Part shown: piece after piece, positions 5,101 to 5,352 of the stretch
Position numbering within the stretch: the stretch's first letter is position 1
How the letters are laid out: each line of letters opens with the position of its first letter
Origin: Chloroflexota bacterium
Lineage (GTDB): Bacteria > Chloroflexota > Anaerolineae > Anaerolineales > VGOW01
DNA length: 5,352 nt
Assembly (NCBI GenBank): GCA_016215145.1
Contig: JACRLA010000202.1
Location: 1 to 5,352, forward strand
Direction of reading: 5' to 3'
Notes under the pieces: model-generated
Told to the model about the DNA's origin: nothing
The model's database searches: none
Seen by the model: only the letters and a program-made list of their open reading frames with translations
Translations under genes and position numbers: made by a program

Positions 5101-5181
5101 ATCACGAATGACTCGAATAGGCGAATGGGACGAATGATTTTAAAAAATTCGTGTTATTCGTTCATTCGTGATATTCGTGAT
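5101..5181. repeat. 81-nt mirrored hairpin of CGAAT/ATTCG pentamers
   Basis: CGAAT occurs at 5105, 5114, 5122 and 5131, and ATTCG at 5147, 5156, 5164 and 5173. The spacing is 9, 8, 9 on both arms, and all four pairs share one dyad centre at 5141. Nine consecutive pairs form the base (5101-5109 with 5173-5181), with pentamer pairs and a few G-T wobbles or mismatches between. It fills nearly all of the ruvC-ruvA gap and starts in the ruvC stop codon. No T-tract follows on the minus strand, so it is not an intrinsic terminator for ruvC. A dispersed intergenic repeat or a protein-binding array are both possible. Confidence 0.85.
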
Positions 5182-5352
5182 TAAGAATCGATAAGCGCGT
5201 TCATTTTTGACGAATACAAATGGCAGATCGCCACTGCCAGCGCATCCGCCGCGTCATCGGGTTTGGGGATCGTTTCGAGATTCAACAACACGCGCACCAT
5301 CTCCTGCATTTGTTTTTTGTCCGCGCCGCCGTAGCCCGACACCGCTTGCTTC
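5181..5352 (-). CDS. ruvC: Crossover junction endonuclease RuvC, C-terminal part
   Basis: Only the last 56 codons and the TAA stop (5181-5183) are in the window; the 5' part lies beyond base 5352. RuvC is the nuclease that cuts Holliday junctions symmetrically, with RuvA and RuvB. The visible residues are KQAVSGYGGADKKQMQEMV followed by PKPDDAADALAVAICH. The first is the conserved GxGxADKxQM segment; in the second, the Asp residues at visible positions 33 and 36 (the D-A-A-D of DAADALA) correspond to the last two catalytic acids (Asp138 and Asp141 in E. coli RuvC). The protein ends normally, about 16 residues after that motif. Gene order ruvC then ruvA on one strand is a common arrangement. 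Confidence 0.96.
   Translation of the reverse strand, partial: KQAVSGYGGADKKQMQEMVRVLLNLETIPKPDDAADALAVAICHLYSSKMNALIDS

Overview
The window looks like a piece of a bacterial chromosome, probably Chloroflexota (an Anaerolineae-like lineage). This assignment is inference. The main hint is the Thr/Val-rich linker after the lipobox of the gene at 240-1772 (VVTVVVTAT), a style I associate with Chloroflexota lipoproteins; moderate GC, AAAGGAG-type ribosome sites and the mix of ruv genes, proC and a four-helix-bundle gene are compatible. Every convincing gene is on the minus strand, so transcription runs from high to low coordinates.

The right half (about 3100-5352) is housekeeping: the C-terminus of ruvC, then ruvA, a small S23/bIVP-type four-helix-bundle protein, then proC, closed by a strong intrinsic terminator (3098-3131). 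RuvA and RuvC act together on Holliday junctions; ProC makes proline. Two pieces of non-coding structure stand out. The ruvC-ruvA gap is almost filled by an 81-nt dyad of four CGAAT and four ATTCG pentamers with exactly mirrored spacing. The four-helix-bundle gene is enclosed by a perfect 29-bp inverted repeat whose G-rich strand has four GGG runs; one copy abuts and supplies the Shine-Dalgarno sequence of proC.

The left half (1-3060) is a set of three exported-protein genes, each apparently transcribed alone: a YHYH-domain lipoprotein (1907-2962), a double DUF1566/Lcl_C lipoprotein (240-1772), and the beginning of a third exported protein (from 116 leftward, running off the window). The three genes share a nearly identical upstream block: four 11-bp units, the two promoter-proximal ones carrying TGAACA, followed after exactly 9 nt by a weak -10-like hexamer, then an AAGGAG ribosome site. 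This is the architecture of a promoter activated by an OmpR/PhoB-type response regulator. The two complete proteins also share Gln/Gly/Pro-rich tails ending in Arg-Pro, and the third shows GGQPG directly after its signal peptide. Together they look like one co-regulated cell-surface module of unknown function.

The third gene has its reading frame broken inside a (CT)5 tract in the signal peptide; loss of one CT unit would restore a textbook signal peptide. This is either a sequencing error, a decayed gene, or a phase-variable switch.
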